DNA from: Ensifer adhaerens
Lineage (GTDB): Bacteria > Pseudomonadota > Alphaproteobacteria > Rhizobiales > Rhizobiaceae
Assembly (NCBI RefSeq): GCF_002007205.1
Contig: NZ_LAZS01000012.1
Coordinates: forward strand, 248,001-312,000
Direction of reading: 5' to 3'
DNA: 64,000 bases
Part shown: positions 54,668-62,957 of the stretch, piece after piece
Numbering within the stretch: the stretch's first letter is position 1
Layout of the letters: every line of letters starts with the position of its first letter
Program-made: the position numbers and the translations under genes
The notes under the pieces: generated by a model
What the model saw: the letters and a program-made list of their open reading frames with translations, nothing else
Told to the model about the DNA's origin: nothing
The model's database searches: none

Positions 54668-56578
54668 TTACGGAAGAAGGCTTGAAGGCGAGGTGCGGTG
54701 CACCCGCATCGGGGCAGCGTCGATCTCAGTCGCCGCATCGAGCAACCAACGAGTTGTGTCCCCGTCCTCGCTTGCAATCTGCTTGAAGCCCAGCTTCGAA
54801 TAGTGGTCGCGCACCATGCCGTTGCGGTCCGTTGGTCGATAGATGCCAATGAGCGTGCGAATTCCTGCCTCGCAGGCTTGCCGCAGGATCTCGCGTAGCA
54901 CCATTTGCTCGGCCCGTCTCCCCAGCACCCGGCAGCTCATCAGCCACGTATCGATCAACCAAGACGCCTCCGGCAGCGTTCGGCAAATGACCACGCTGAT
55001 CATGCCGTTGTCACCAAACCGGTCGGCAAGGCGGACTTGCAACGTCGTGCATGCCGGATCGCTCTCGAGTGCCGCCACCTCGGCCTCGGTATAGCGCCGG
55101 GTGGTTAGATTAAACTGGTTGGACTTGTTGATCAGTTGCGCGATCCGTGATCTGCCAATGCGATCGAATGGGCTGAACGTGATCTCCATGTCGAGCGAGG
55201 CGAGATAGGAATCAATGTCGCCCGCCCGCTCCTGCAATTCCACCCGCCGGGCATTGCCCTCGTAGTAGGCGGCGCGCCGCCGATCTTCGTCCGAAAATGT
55301 CGTCGCTTCGAAATACCCCGCGGCCGCCAGCGTGCGCGCATAGAGAGCCGGATCATCAGGTAGCTCAGGCACCGCTACTTGCGGCAGGATCTGCCGTACC
55401 AGCCCCCGCTCGACAGGATTGTCATCCAGCAACACCATAGATTCCAGCCCAAGCGACAGGGCATCGGCGATCGCCTTGATGTTCGTCGCCTTGTCCTCCC
55501 AGTTCGCCTGGAAGACGGCAATCTGATCTTCGCGGATCAGCATTTCGGGGTGCTCGCGAAAGACGCGCCTCGCCACCTCTTCGGTGTTCTTCGACGATAC
55601 AGCCAGCACGATGCCACGTTCGCGCAAAGCGAGTGCCAAGGCTTGCACGCTCCGATACGCCTCGCCCACGGCGTCGCCCTCGGCAAGCACGATCCCTTGC
55701 AGACCGTCGTCGCCAATGACGCCACCCCAAAGCGTGTTGTCGAGATCGAGAATGAGGCATCGCCGGGCCTTGCCCCGCATCGCTGCCAGGAGCCGTGCGA
55801 CATGGTCGGCATAGAGCGGAATGCAGTTGTCGGCGAACGGCAATTTCGCAAGGTTCCATTGATCCGGCGAATGCCAGTTGGCAAGGCCGACTGTTTCGGC
55901 AATGGCGGCGACGTCAAGCAGTAGGTCCGTCGTGCTTTGGAGGTCCGCCGCAAGGCGTCGGTTGAACGCGTCGACAGAGTGGCGCAGCGTGCCTGGCAAG
56001 GCGCGATCCAGGCTGCCGAACAACGCCTCGACGGGCGGCGCCAACGTCTGCAAGATGCAGACCGCCCCACTGGCAGAGACACCCGCGCGAATCCGCATCA
56101 GCAAGCTGATTGCTTCTTCTACGTTTGCGGTCGCGGCATGTGTGCCTCCAGGCGAGCGACCAAAGGGAAACGCGCGGTAGTCGAGGGCAAGGAGCACGAC
56201 GTCGCACCGCGCCACATTCATGCTGGAAGCGGGATCAAGCGCTTCTTGGATGAACGTCCCGTAGTCAGCCGTGACGCAGTCAAGAAGGATTCCGTGCCGG
56301 GCAGCGGCGACGGCGAGAGCGTTTATCGCCAGATCGATGGTCCCGTTCGCCAGGACGCCGAGCTTTACAGGGATCAAGGGTGACAGCGGACAGTTCTGCT
56401 CCTGCCTGGCGCGCATCAAACGGGTCAGGCGCGCCGCATGGCTTGCGTCGAGAGCAAACGAAGCGAGGTGTTGGATCTCGGCACCAGACGCGCCGTCCAA
56501 GAGACGCCGGCACATGTCTTTGAACTCGGTGGGTGGCCTGGGCAGCCAAGCAAGGTCTAGGAACAGGTCACAGTTCAC
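54668..56578 (-). CDS. FkbH-like HAD-IIIC enzyme with GNAT domain
   Basis: A 636-residue protein of the FkbH family. Residues ~70-260 form an SGNH-like N-terminal domain. The HAD phosphatase core has motif I DLDNT (278-282, nucleophile Asp278), motif II SSKN (328-331) and motif III LDDNPVERG (384-392). Residues ~500-615 form a GNAT-like domain. FkbH enzymes take 1,3-bisphosphoglycerate, remove phosphate and load a glyceryl unit as thioester on an acyl carrier protein. An ACP gene lies 22 bp upstream, as expected. Start GTG 56578 has GAGG nine bases upstream. Last gene of the SGNH-MBOAT-ACP-FkbH operon. Confidence 0.92.
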   Translation of the reverse strand: MNCDLFLDLAWLPRPPTEFKDMCRRLLDGASGAEIQHLASFALDASHAARLTRLMRARQEQNCPLSPLIPVKLGVLANGTIDLAINALAVAAARHGILLDCVTADYGTFIQEALDPASSMNVARCDVVLLALDYRAFPFGRSPGGTHAATANVEEAISLLMRIRAGVSASGAVCILQTLAPPVEALFGSLDRALPGTLRHSVDAFNRRLAADLQSTTDLLLDVAAIAETVGLANWHSPDQWNLAKLPFADNCIPLYADHVARLLAAMRGKARRCLILDLDNTLWGGVIGDDGLQGIVLAEGDAVGEAYRSVQALALALRERGIVLAVSSKNTEEVARRVFREHPEMLIREDQIAVFQANWEDKATNIKAIADALSLGLESMVLLDDNPVERGLVRQILPQVAVPELPDDPALYARTLAAAGYFEATTFSDEDRRRAAYYEGNARRVELQERAGDIDSYLASLDMEITFSPFDRIGRSRIAQLINKSNQFNLTTRRYTEAEVAALESDPACTTLQVRLADRFGDNGMISVVICRTLPEASWLIDTWLMSCRVLGRRAEQMVLREILRQACEAGIRTLIGIYRPTDRNGMVRDHYSKLGFKQIASEDGDTTRWLLDAATEIDAAPMRVHRTSPSSLLP

Positions 56579-56600
56579 CGTCAGATCCTCAAGGCGGTTT

Positions 56601-56834
56601 TCAGGACATGCGATTGATCAGCGCGGCAAGATCGCCGACCTTGCCAAGGGAGGCGATTTGGCTGGCCGAGAAGTGCACGTTAAAGGCGCGTTCGATACTC
56701 AGCATAAGCTGCACGTTCATCATGCTGTCCCAGCCTTCGACATCCCTCGCAGTGAGCTCCGAGGTAACGAGCAGACTGTCGTCGTCGAATACGTCCCGGA
56801 AGATCGTCTCCAGCCGCTCATAGATCTCTTCCAT
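56601..56834 (-). CDS. Acyl carrier protein
   Basis: A 77-residue four-helix carrier protein. The phosphopantetheine attachment Ser37 is in GWDSMMN, and the following VQLMLSIERAFNV helix is the typical recognition helix. The motif is WDS rather than LDS, as in secondary-metabolism and FkbH-associated carriers, not fatty-acid AcpP. It sits between the MBOAT and FkbH genes with gaps of 14 and 22 bp, so it is most likely the dedicated carrier for the FkbH product. Confidence 0.95.
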   Translation of the reverse strand: MEEIYERLETIFRDVFDDDSLLVTSELTARDVEGWDSMMNVQLMLSIERAFNVHFSASQIASLGKVGDLAALINRMS

Positions 56835-56848
56835 AATCTCGACACTCC

Positions 56849-58411
56849 CTAGAACTGAAAATAGAGGAACTCGGTGGGCGCAGCCGACAGCGCGCGTGTG
56901 ACCGCCAGAAATCCGATCAGGCCGGTAACAACGGCGAACCCCGGCGTCGGTTGCCAGGCGAAAATCCGGTCACCCAGGCGCTGCTTGTGATCAAGCGACG
57001 TCGCCAGCCGCACCTGACCGAGACCTGTCTCGTAACGGCGTAACCATTCCTGAACGTTTGGAAGGAGCCACACGATCGCCAGGAGCAAAAGTTGAACCTG
57101 CACGGCGTCCCAATCCAGAAGCTCCGAAGATCGCAGGCCAAGGCCGTGGTGGCCGGACATGCAAAGCAAGAGGTGGAGCGCCGTCGCAAGGTCTGCAGAC
57201 CGGAAGAACACGAGCCCGACCATGACGCATCCCATAGTCAACAGGACGGAGGGGATGAGGTAGATCGGCCGATCGCTGTCGAGGCGCCACCCCCACCGCA
57301 TCTTGAGCATCCGCCAGCCGTGATTGATCGTGAGAAACAGCCCGTGCACCAAACCGAAAGCCGCAAACTGCCAGCCGGCACCGTGCCACACGCCGATGAT
57401 GACCATCGCTAGAATGGTTGGCGAGGCGAGAAGGACGAGGAAGGACGCAAGGCTGGTCTTGCCGCGCCGAAGGCCCGGCCTGCCGCTCGCGACCCAGCGC
57501 CGCGTCAGGTACAGGCTCATGGGATTGTAGATATATGCGGTGACGAACCGCGTCAGGGTCATGTGCCAACGCGACCAGAAGTCAATTATGTTGCGCGCCT
57601 TGAGCGGTGAATCGAAATTGAAAGGCAAACGAATGCCGAACAGCATGCCGAGGCCGATCGCCATGTCCGAGTAGCCGGAAAAGTCGAAGTAAATCTGCAG
57701 CGTATAGGCGAGCGCTCCACTCCACGCCTCGAGCATCTGCAATGGGTCACCGTTGGCGGCGGCCGCGAAGACCGGATTTGCCCACAAGGCCACGGTGTCG
57801 GCGATGAACACTTTCTTGAAAAGGCCAACGACAAAGATCGTGCCGCCGAGTGCCAGCATGCGCGATTGTGGCTTGAAAATTCGCGCGTCGTCAAACTGCG
57901 GCATCATCTCCTTGTGATGGGTGATAGGACCGGCGATCAGTTGCGGAAAGAAAGTGATGAACAGGCAATAATTGGAGAAGCTCTGCTCCTCCGCAACGCC
58001 CTCATAGGCATCGCAAAGAAATGCGATTTGCTGAAACGTGTAGAACGAAATCGCCAAAGGGAGAAGAATCGCTGGGATAGGCAGACCCAGATCGAGCATG
58101 CTGTCGATCGTAACTACAAGAAAACCTGCATACTTGTAGTAGCCGAGCAAAAGCAGGTTCAGTGTGACGCCGGCGATCAGGAGCCCTCTCACCTTTCGTC
58201 GAGCGAGCACGGCGCCAATCGCGTAGTTGCAAACGATCGACGCCAACAGCAGCGGCACATAGGCCACGTTCCACCAGCCATAAAAGACGAGCGAAACGAG
58301 CGAGAGCCAAATGAGCGCGAGCTTGGACAGACCCATGCGGCCAAGAGCAAAAAAGCCGACGAGCGCAATCGGTAGCAGGCCGAGAAGGAATATGGCGGAG
58401 TTAAACAGCAT
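56849..58411 (-). CDS. MBOAT-family O-acyltransferase (AlgI/DltB-like)
   Basis: Integral-membrane acyltransferase of 520 residues with about 12 hydrophobic segments. Hallmarks: QIYFDFSGYSDMAIGLG (~239-255), LPFNFDSPLKARNIIDFWSRWH (~262-283) and the catalytic-His region GVWHGAGWQFAAFGLVHG with His343 and His356. AlgI acetylates alginate and DltB moves D-alanine from a carrier protein to lipoteichoic acid; both use this fold. An adjacent ACP and SGNH gene recall the Dlt set. It probably moves an acyl group from the ACP across the membrane. Confidence 0.95.
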   Translation of the reverse strand: MLFNSAIFLLGLLPIALVGFFALGRMGLSKLALIWLSLVSLVFYGWWNVAYVPLLLASIVCNYAIGAVLARRKVRGLLIAGVTLNLLLLGYYKYAGFLVVTIDSMLDLGLPIPAILLPLAISFYTFQQIAFLCDAYEGVAEEQSFSNYCLFITFFPQLIAGPITHHKEMMPQFDDARIFKPQSRMLALGGTIFVVGLFKKVFIADTVALWANPVFAAAANGDPLQMLEAWSGALAYTLQIYFDFSGYSDMAIGLGMLFGIRLPFNFDSPLKARNIIDFWSRWHMTLTRFVTAYIYNPMSLYLTRRWVASGRPGLRRGKTSLASFLVLLASPTILAMVIIGVWHGAGWQFAAFGLVHGLFLTINHGWRMLKMRWGWRLDSDRPIYLIPSVLLTMGCVMVGLVFFRSADLATALHLLLCMSGHHGLGLRSSELLDWDAVQVQLLLLAIVWLLPNVQEWLRRYETGLGQVRLATSLDHKQRLGDRIFAWQPTPGFAVVTGLIGFLAVTRALSAAPTEFLYFQF

Positions 58412-58427
58412 CCCCGTTACCCCGCGC

Positions 58428-59432
58428 TCATTTCACAGCTCCGAAGCCCGTCGCCTCGACGAGTTGGCTCGTGAAGCGCCTGGCACCGGTCCACCGCAGA
58501 TGAACTGAATCTACGAAGTCACTCGCGACCACCTGAGCCGAGCGCTCGCCGTCCCAGAAGATCGCATTTGTCCCGCTGATGGCGGTCTTAATCTCTCGCA
58601 CCATGTGGTCGTGGATCGCGGCGATCAGGTCGGACCTCACGGTTTCGGGCTGCAGCAGCGGGAGTGACGCCACGGTCAGCTGCCGTCCACTGGCGGCGAT
58701 CTCCCGCACCAGCCGCCGCAGCGACGATACGCAGACCGGGTCGATGGTATCGAAGCGGTGCCTGTCGAGCGTGCGACTCATATCCGTGGTCTGCGGACCG
58801 TCGCCGTAGGCGGTGAAAACCAGCGGATAGAACGGAAGCGTGTTTTCGCGGGCGGCTTTGACAAAGCTTGCGTTGCGGACGAGTGAGACAGGATCGAAGT
58901 ACGTGAAGTAATAGGTCCACGTCAGACCGTCACCCGACAAGTAATCATCGACATGCGTGCCGTCGAACACCCGCGCGCTGATGCCAGAGCACGCGGTCAT
59001 GTCGAACTGAGTGAGCAACAACAAAACGTGTTGTACGCTCGGGTATCGCCTCAACAGATAATCTGCGACGAACGCAGTCTCGTCGACCTGCAAGCCACAA
59101 AAGCTGCCGTTGAGTGGTATGGCGGCTGGATGTCGGCGGGCGATCTCCTCGCTCGCGATACCCCGCCAGGCCGCCGATGATCCAAGGATGAGCGCGGTTG
59201 GTGCCTGAGGAGGGTTATCCCGAAAAAAGGCCAGCTTCTCGTCTGCGCAAAGGCTGTTCGTGAACGCAGGCGGTGGTAACCGTCCAACGCTGTCGAGGGT
59301 CACAAGGGCGAGAAAGTAGAACGCCGCGGCGAGCAGGGCCGTCACCACTGAACCCGCTATGTAGCGTGTCCAATGTCCAAGCCTGCGCCTTTTGAAGGCC
59401 GGCCACCGCAGTATCGAAAGCTTTTCCATCAC
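58428..59432 (-). CDS. Membrane-anchored SGNH-fold protein (AlgJ/AlgX/DltD-like)
   Basis: A 334-residue protein with one N-terminal membrane helix (residues ~25-46) and a periplasmic SGNH-hydrolase-like domain: block I LILGSSAAWRG with candidate nucleophile Ser86 and block V DSVHLRW with Asp308 and His311. SGNH partners of MBOAT proteins (AlgJ, AlgX, DltD, PatB) complete acyl transfer to an extracytoplasmic acceptor. First gene of the four-gene operon, 16 bp before the MBOAT gene. No closer homology is recognised, so the acceptor is unknown. Confidence 0.85.
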   Translation of the reverse strand: MMEKLSILRWPAFKRRRLGHWTRYIAGSVVTALLAAAFYFLALVTLDSVGRLPPPAFTNSLCADEKLAFFRDNPPQAPTALILGSSAAWRGIASEEIARRHPAAIPLNGSFCGLQVDETAFVADYLLRRYPSVQHVLLLLTQFDMTACSGISARVFDGTHVDDYLSGDGLTWTYYFTYFDPVSLVRNASFVKAARENTLPFYPLVFTAYGDGPQTTDMSRTLDRHRFDTIDPVCVSSLRRLVREIAASGRQLTVASLPLLQPETVRSDLIAAIHDHMVREIKTAISGTNAIFWDGERSAQVVASDFVDSVHLRWTGARRFTSQLVEATGFGAVK

Positions 59433-60111
59433 ACGTAAAGCCCCGGGGTCGGTTCAATACGGCGCGAAAAGTTGGCTCGGCATTTGGATTTCGACCCCAC
59501 TGCTCCTATGCCGACGAACCCTGAACCTACTGTCGTCTCGCCTTGGGCAGTGTTTCGACGCATGACGTGAGGAAGGTGAAACAGCTACGCTGAACCGCAC
59601 GATTTCGATCCTCGATCGATCTCGCCTCAAACGAACTATGCAACGGGCATTTATCCGTTCTGTCCCACGTTCAATTTAGAAAACGACCATCCCGTAAACA
59701 CGATCTCGCAAACAATGCACGGACAGGCCGTCCGCATACCTCATCGCTTGCTGTGTTCAAGAAGTCGTCGTCACGTCGCAAGGCCGCTGATACGCATTTC
59801 GAAAGCGAATTTCGGCCATGCACCCAACCTTCGTCCGTTTCGGCAACCCAAGATGGCTACCCCGGACGAATCCAATACAAAACTAAAGCAAGTACATAGC
59901 TTCAAGACCGTAATTCAGCCCTTCCCACGCGAGATTTCGAGCGGGACGGAACCAGAATTTTTTCGTGCTGATGCAGGTATTCTTACAATCATCGCTATTA
60001 ATTGTTTCTAACGGTACCAATATAGATCGATCATCGGAAATGGGTCAAGTAATACCAAATTAGTACAAGAGCGTGCACCGCCCGCTAATCAAAACGTTCC
60101 TCCCGCGGTGC
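59433..60111. other. Long intergenic stretch upstream of the FkbH/MBOAT operon
   Basis: About 680 bases with no supported gene. A plus-strand open frame at 59715-60011 has no ribosome site or known motif. The right end (59990-60065) is notably AT-rich. The promoter of the minus-strand SGNH-MBOAT-ACP-FkbH operon must lie in the left part, but no clear -35/-10 pair is seen. Confidence 0.45.
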
Positions 60112-60765
60112 CTAAAAAGATCCGTCTCCGTTTTTCAGATAACTGATCACGGCATCGGCGATCATCGTCCGATGCCTGCCAATCGTCTCTGGCTCAGAGA
60201 GGTCGCGGCGGAAGATCGTTCCGAAAGTGTAGCGGTTCGAAACCCGGAAAAAGCAGAAGGCGCTGATCAGCATGTGCACGTCGATCGGGTCGGCCTTTCG
60301 CTTGAAGACGCCTGCGGCGATACCGCGCTCAAGGATTTCGGCGATCGTCTCGATGACCGACACATTCAGATCGCGGATCGCTTCCGAACGTAGCATGTGT
60401 GCGGCATGATGGATGTTTTCGATGCTGACCAGTCGCACGAAATCGGGGTTGGCCTCGTCGTGGTCGAAAGTACTGGAAATGAGGGTACGCAACGCCTCTT
60501 CCGGCGCCAGGCTTGCGAGCTTCAGATCTTCCTCGAGCGTGCGGATCTTGCGATAGGCGCGCTCCAGCACGGAGAGATAAAGTCCCTCCTTGCCTCCGAA
60601 GTAGTAGTAGATCATGCGCTTGGAGGTTCGGGTCCGTTCTGCGATCGCGTCAACGCGCCCGCCGGCGAGGCCGTGCGTCGAGAACTCCTCCGTGGCGACG
60701 ACAAGGATGTCTTCCTTGGTTCGTTCCGGATCGTTCTTCCGACTTGCCTCAGCGCGCCCTGCCAT
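60112..60765 (-). CDS. TetR-family regulator of the TRAP transporter operon
   Basis: A 217-residue repressor. The TetR helix-turn-helix is residues ~13-60 (GGRVDAIAERTRTSKRMIYYYFGGKEGLY), with a C-terminal ligand domain of the RutR/YcdC-like kind (HHAAHMLRSEAI; FFRVSNRYTFG). ATG 60765 has GGGGAG upstream; an upstream in-frame TTG (60816) is an alternative. It is divergent from the TRAP genes across a promoter holding a 16-bp palindrome, so it most likely represses them and itself. Confidence 0.92.
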   Translation of the reverse strand: MAGRAEASRKNDPERTKEDILVVATEEFSTHGLAGGRVDAIAERTRTSKRMIYYYFGGKEGLYLSVLERAYRKIRTLEEDLKLASLAPEEALRTLISSTFDHDEANPDFVRLVSIENIHHAAHMLRSEAIRDLNVSVIETIAEILERGIAAGVFKRKADPIDVHMLISAFCFFRVSNRYTFGTIFRRDLSEPETIGRHRTMIADAVISYLKNGDGSF

Positions 60766-60902
60766 TCTTTCGTCGTCACTCCCCGACACCGGCCGGAATT
60801 TTTCCAATGAAACCAAATTGAAACGGGCGAACCGCGAGGCACGCCGCGTGGCCTCCCATGAAACTCATATTGAGGTTAGAGAGCTCTTTCAAGAGAGTCC
60901 GC

Positions 60903-60934
60903 TTGACATACGTACTAGTTCGTACATTTTGTAA
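60903..60934 (+). promoter_or_regulatory. TRAP operon promoter with TetR-type operator
   Basis: TTGACA (60903-60908) is followed by TACGTACTAGTTCGTA (60909-60924), a 16-bp palindrome with one mismatched pair centred on ACTAGT. TTGTAA lies at 60929-60934 as a weak -10. A dyad wedged between -35 and -10 is the usual site of a TetR repressor. The TetR gene is divergent. Confidence 0.65.
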
Positions 60935-61044
60935 TGAGCGAAGACGGCTGGAGGAGGTCGCGTTCGCACAGTGCCCCTGACGCCGCCCTCGTCGCCAATG
61001 CGACGCTCGGGCGCCAAGACGGCACTCCGCTTTGGGAGGAGCGC

Positions 61045-61608
61045 ATGACCCGCATCATCGATTTCTATTTCTTCGCGCTGAAGGTGGCGATTGCCCTGCT
61101 GCTCGCCGGCATGGTTGTGCTCGTTTTCGGCAATGTCGTTCTGCGTTATGCGTTCAACCAAGGCATCACGGTATCGGAGGAGCTGTCGCGCATCTTCTTC
61201 GTCTGGCTTACCTTCCTCGGCGCCGTGGTCGCCATGCGCGAGCACGGGCATCTCGGCGTTGATACAGTCATCAAACGACTGCCGCCCCTTGCAGCAAGGA
61301 TCGCTGTGCTTTCGGGCCATGCGTTGATGCTTTTCGCGACCTGGCTGATGATCAGCGGCAGTTGGGCACAAACGCTGATCAATCTGCACGTCGGTGCGCC
61401 AGCAACCGGGCTCTCGATGGGCTTCTTCTACGGCGCCGGTCTCGCCTTCGGTGTTCCTGCGTTCCTAATCATTCTTGCCGACGCCATCGCGATCGCAACG
61501 GGCCGTATCGATGTGACAACGGCCGAACTGGTGCGCGACAGCGAGGACGAGATGGCGCTCGAGGATCTTCCCGAGCCGGTTCTCGACCCCGTATCCGCCA
61601 AGCGCTGA
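61045..61608 (+). CDS. TRAP transporter small permease (DctQ)
   Basis: Membrane subunit of 187 residues with four hydrophobic segments. Family landmarks: NVVLRYAFNQGITVSEELSRIFFVWLTFLGA near residues 30-60, and MREHGHLGVD. ATG 61045 follows GGGAGGA with four bases between; upstream in-frame starts would add 37 non-hydrophobic residues and lack a ribosome site. It pairs with DctM to form the sodium-coupled TRAP permease. An acidic C-terminal tail (DSEDEMALEDLPEP) is somewhat long. Confidence 0.93.
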   Translation: MTRIIDFYFFALKVAIALLLAGMVVLVFGNVVLRYAFNQGITVSEELSRIFFVWLTFLGAVVAMREHGHLGVDTVIKRLPPLAARIAVLSGHALMLFATWLMISGSWAQTLINLHVGAPATGLSMGFFYGAGLAFGVPAFLIILADAIAIATGRIDVTTAELVRDSEDEMALEDLPEPVLDPVSAKR

Positions 61609-61618
61609 GGATGTTGCG

Positions 61619-62899
61619 ATGACCGTTACGATCTTCCTCGGCGCCCTTCTTGGCCCCATGGCGCTCGGCGTGCCGATTGCCTTCGCTCTCGTTATCAGCG
61701 GCGTCGCCCTGATGCTCTACCTCGGTCTCTTCGACGCGCAGATTGTCGCACAGAACGTCTTGAACGGTGCCGACAGTTTTCCGCTGATGGCCGTGCCCTT
61801 CTTCCTGCTCGCCGGCGAAGTCATGAATACCGGAGGACTGTCCCGGCGCATCGTCGCGCTGGCCATGGCGATGGTCGGCCATATTCGCGGCGGTCTCGGT
61901 TTCGTCGCGATCTTCGCCGCCTGTATTCTGTCCAGTCTCTCGGGGTCGGCCGTCGCGGACGCTGCGGCGCTTGGGGCGCTGCTTCTGCCAATGATGCTGA
62001 AAAGCGGCCACGACGCTGCGCGCGCCGGCGGGCTGCTAGCCTCCGCCTCGGTGATCGGACCGATCATCCCGCCGTCGATCGGCTTTATTCTCTACGGCGT
62101 CGTTGGCGGCGTCTCTATCACCAAGCTCTTTCTCGCCGGCATCTTCCCGGGGCTGATGATAGCCGCGGCCCTTTGCATCACCTGGCTAATCGTTGCCCGC
62201 AAGGAGCAGTTCGAGTTGCCGCCAAGGCAGAGCGGGGCCGTGCGGCTGAAGGCGCTCGTTGACAGCATCTGGGCCCTCATGCTGCCCATAATCATCATCG
62301 TTGGCCTGAAGTTCGGGGTCTTCACGCCAACCGAAGCAGGCGTGGTTGCTGCCGTCTACTCGCTTTTCGTCGCCATGGTCGTCTATCGCGAACTGCCGCC
62401 AGCACAGCTCTTTCACGTCTTCGTGTCGGCGGCAAAGATCACCTCGGTCGTCATGTTCCTGGTCGCCTGTGCCGCGGTATCCGCCTGGCTGATCACCGTT
62501 GCCGACGTTCCGGGCGCGCTTGCCTCGCTCATCGAACCGCTGATGGACAACCAGACGCTTCTCTTGCTTGCGATCATGGTCCTGATCGTGCTCGTCGGCA
62601 CGGCGATGGATATGACGCCGACCATCCTCGTGATGACGCCGGTGCTGATGCCCATCATCAAGCAGGCAGGCATTGACCCGGTCTACTTCGGCGTCCTGTT
62701 CATCATCAACAATTCGATCGGCCTCATCACCCCGCCGGTCGGCACGGTGCTGAACGTTATCTGCGGCGTCTCCAAACTGTCGATGGAAGACCTGATGAAG
62801 GGCGTGCTGCCCTTCCTGATCGCCGAATTGATCGTCCTGTTCCTGCTCGTCCTGTTCCCCGCCCTGGTGACCGTTCCGGTTACCTGGTTCGGGCACTGA
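61619..62899 (+). CDS. TRAP transporter large permease (DctM)
   Basis: Twelve-segment permease of 426 residues, the catalytic transport subunit. Landmarks: FPLMAVPFFLLAGEVMNTGG near residue 58, LSGSAVADAAALGALLLPMM near 107, and IGPIIPPSIGFILYG near 145; the second half mirrors these (GTAMDMTPTILVMTP; NNSIGLITPPVGTVLNV). It starts ten bases after the DctQ stop. Substrate specificity comes from the DctP protein, not this subunit. Confidence 0.95.
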   Translation: MTVTIFLGALLGPMALGVPIAFALVISGVALMLYLGLFDAQIVAQNVLNGADSFPLMAVPFFLLAGEVMNTGGLSRRIVALAMAMVGHIRGGLGFVAIFAACILSSLSGSAVADAAALGALLLPMMLKSGHDAARAGGLLASASVIGPIIPPSIGFILYGVVGGVSITKLFLAGIFPGLMIAAALCITWLIVARKEQFELPPRQSGAVRLKALVDSIWALMLPIIIIVGLKFGVFTPTEAGVVAAVYSLFVAMVVYRELPPAQLFHVFVSAAKITSVVMFLVACAAVSAWLITVADVPGALASLIEPLMDNQTLLLLAIMVLIVLVGTAMDMTPTILVMTPVLMPIIKQAGIDPVYFGVLFIINNSIGLITPPVGTVLNVICGVSKLSMEDLMKGVLPFLIAELIVLFLLVLFPALVTVPVTWFGH

Positions 62900-62920
62900 G
62901 GAAACTTCACGCTTCAACAC

Positions 62921-62940
62921 GGCCGGCGGAAATACCGGCC
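62921..62940 (+). promoter_or_regulatory. Hairpin between dctM and dctP genes
   Basis: GGCCGG (62921-62926) and CCGGCC (62935-62940) enclose an 8-base loop, just ahead of the DctP ribosome site. It lies at the binding-protein boundary as in three other operons of this window. Confidence 0.6.
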
Positions 62941-62957
62941 CAATCTGGGAGGAGAAC

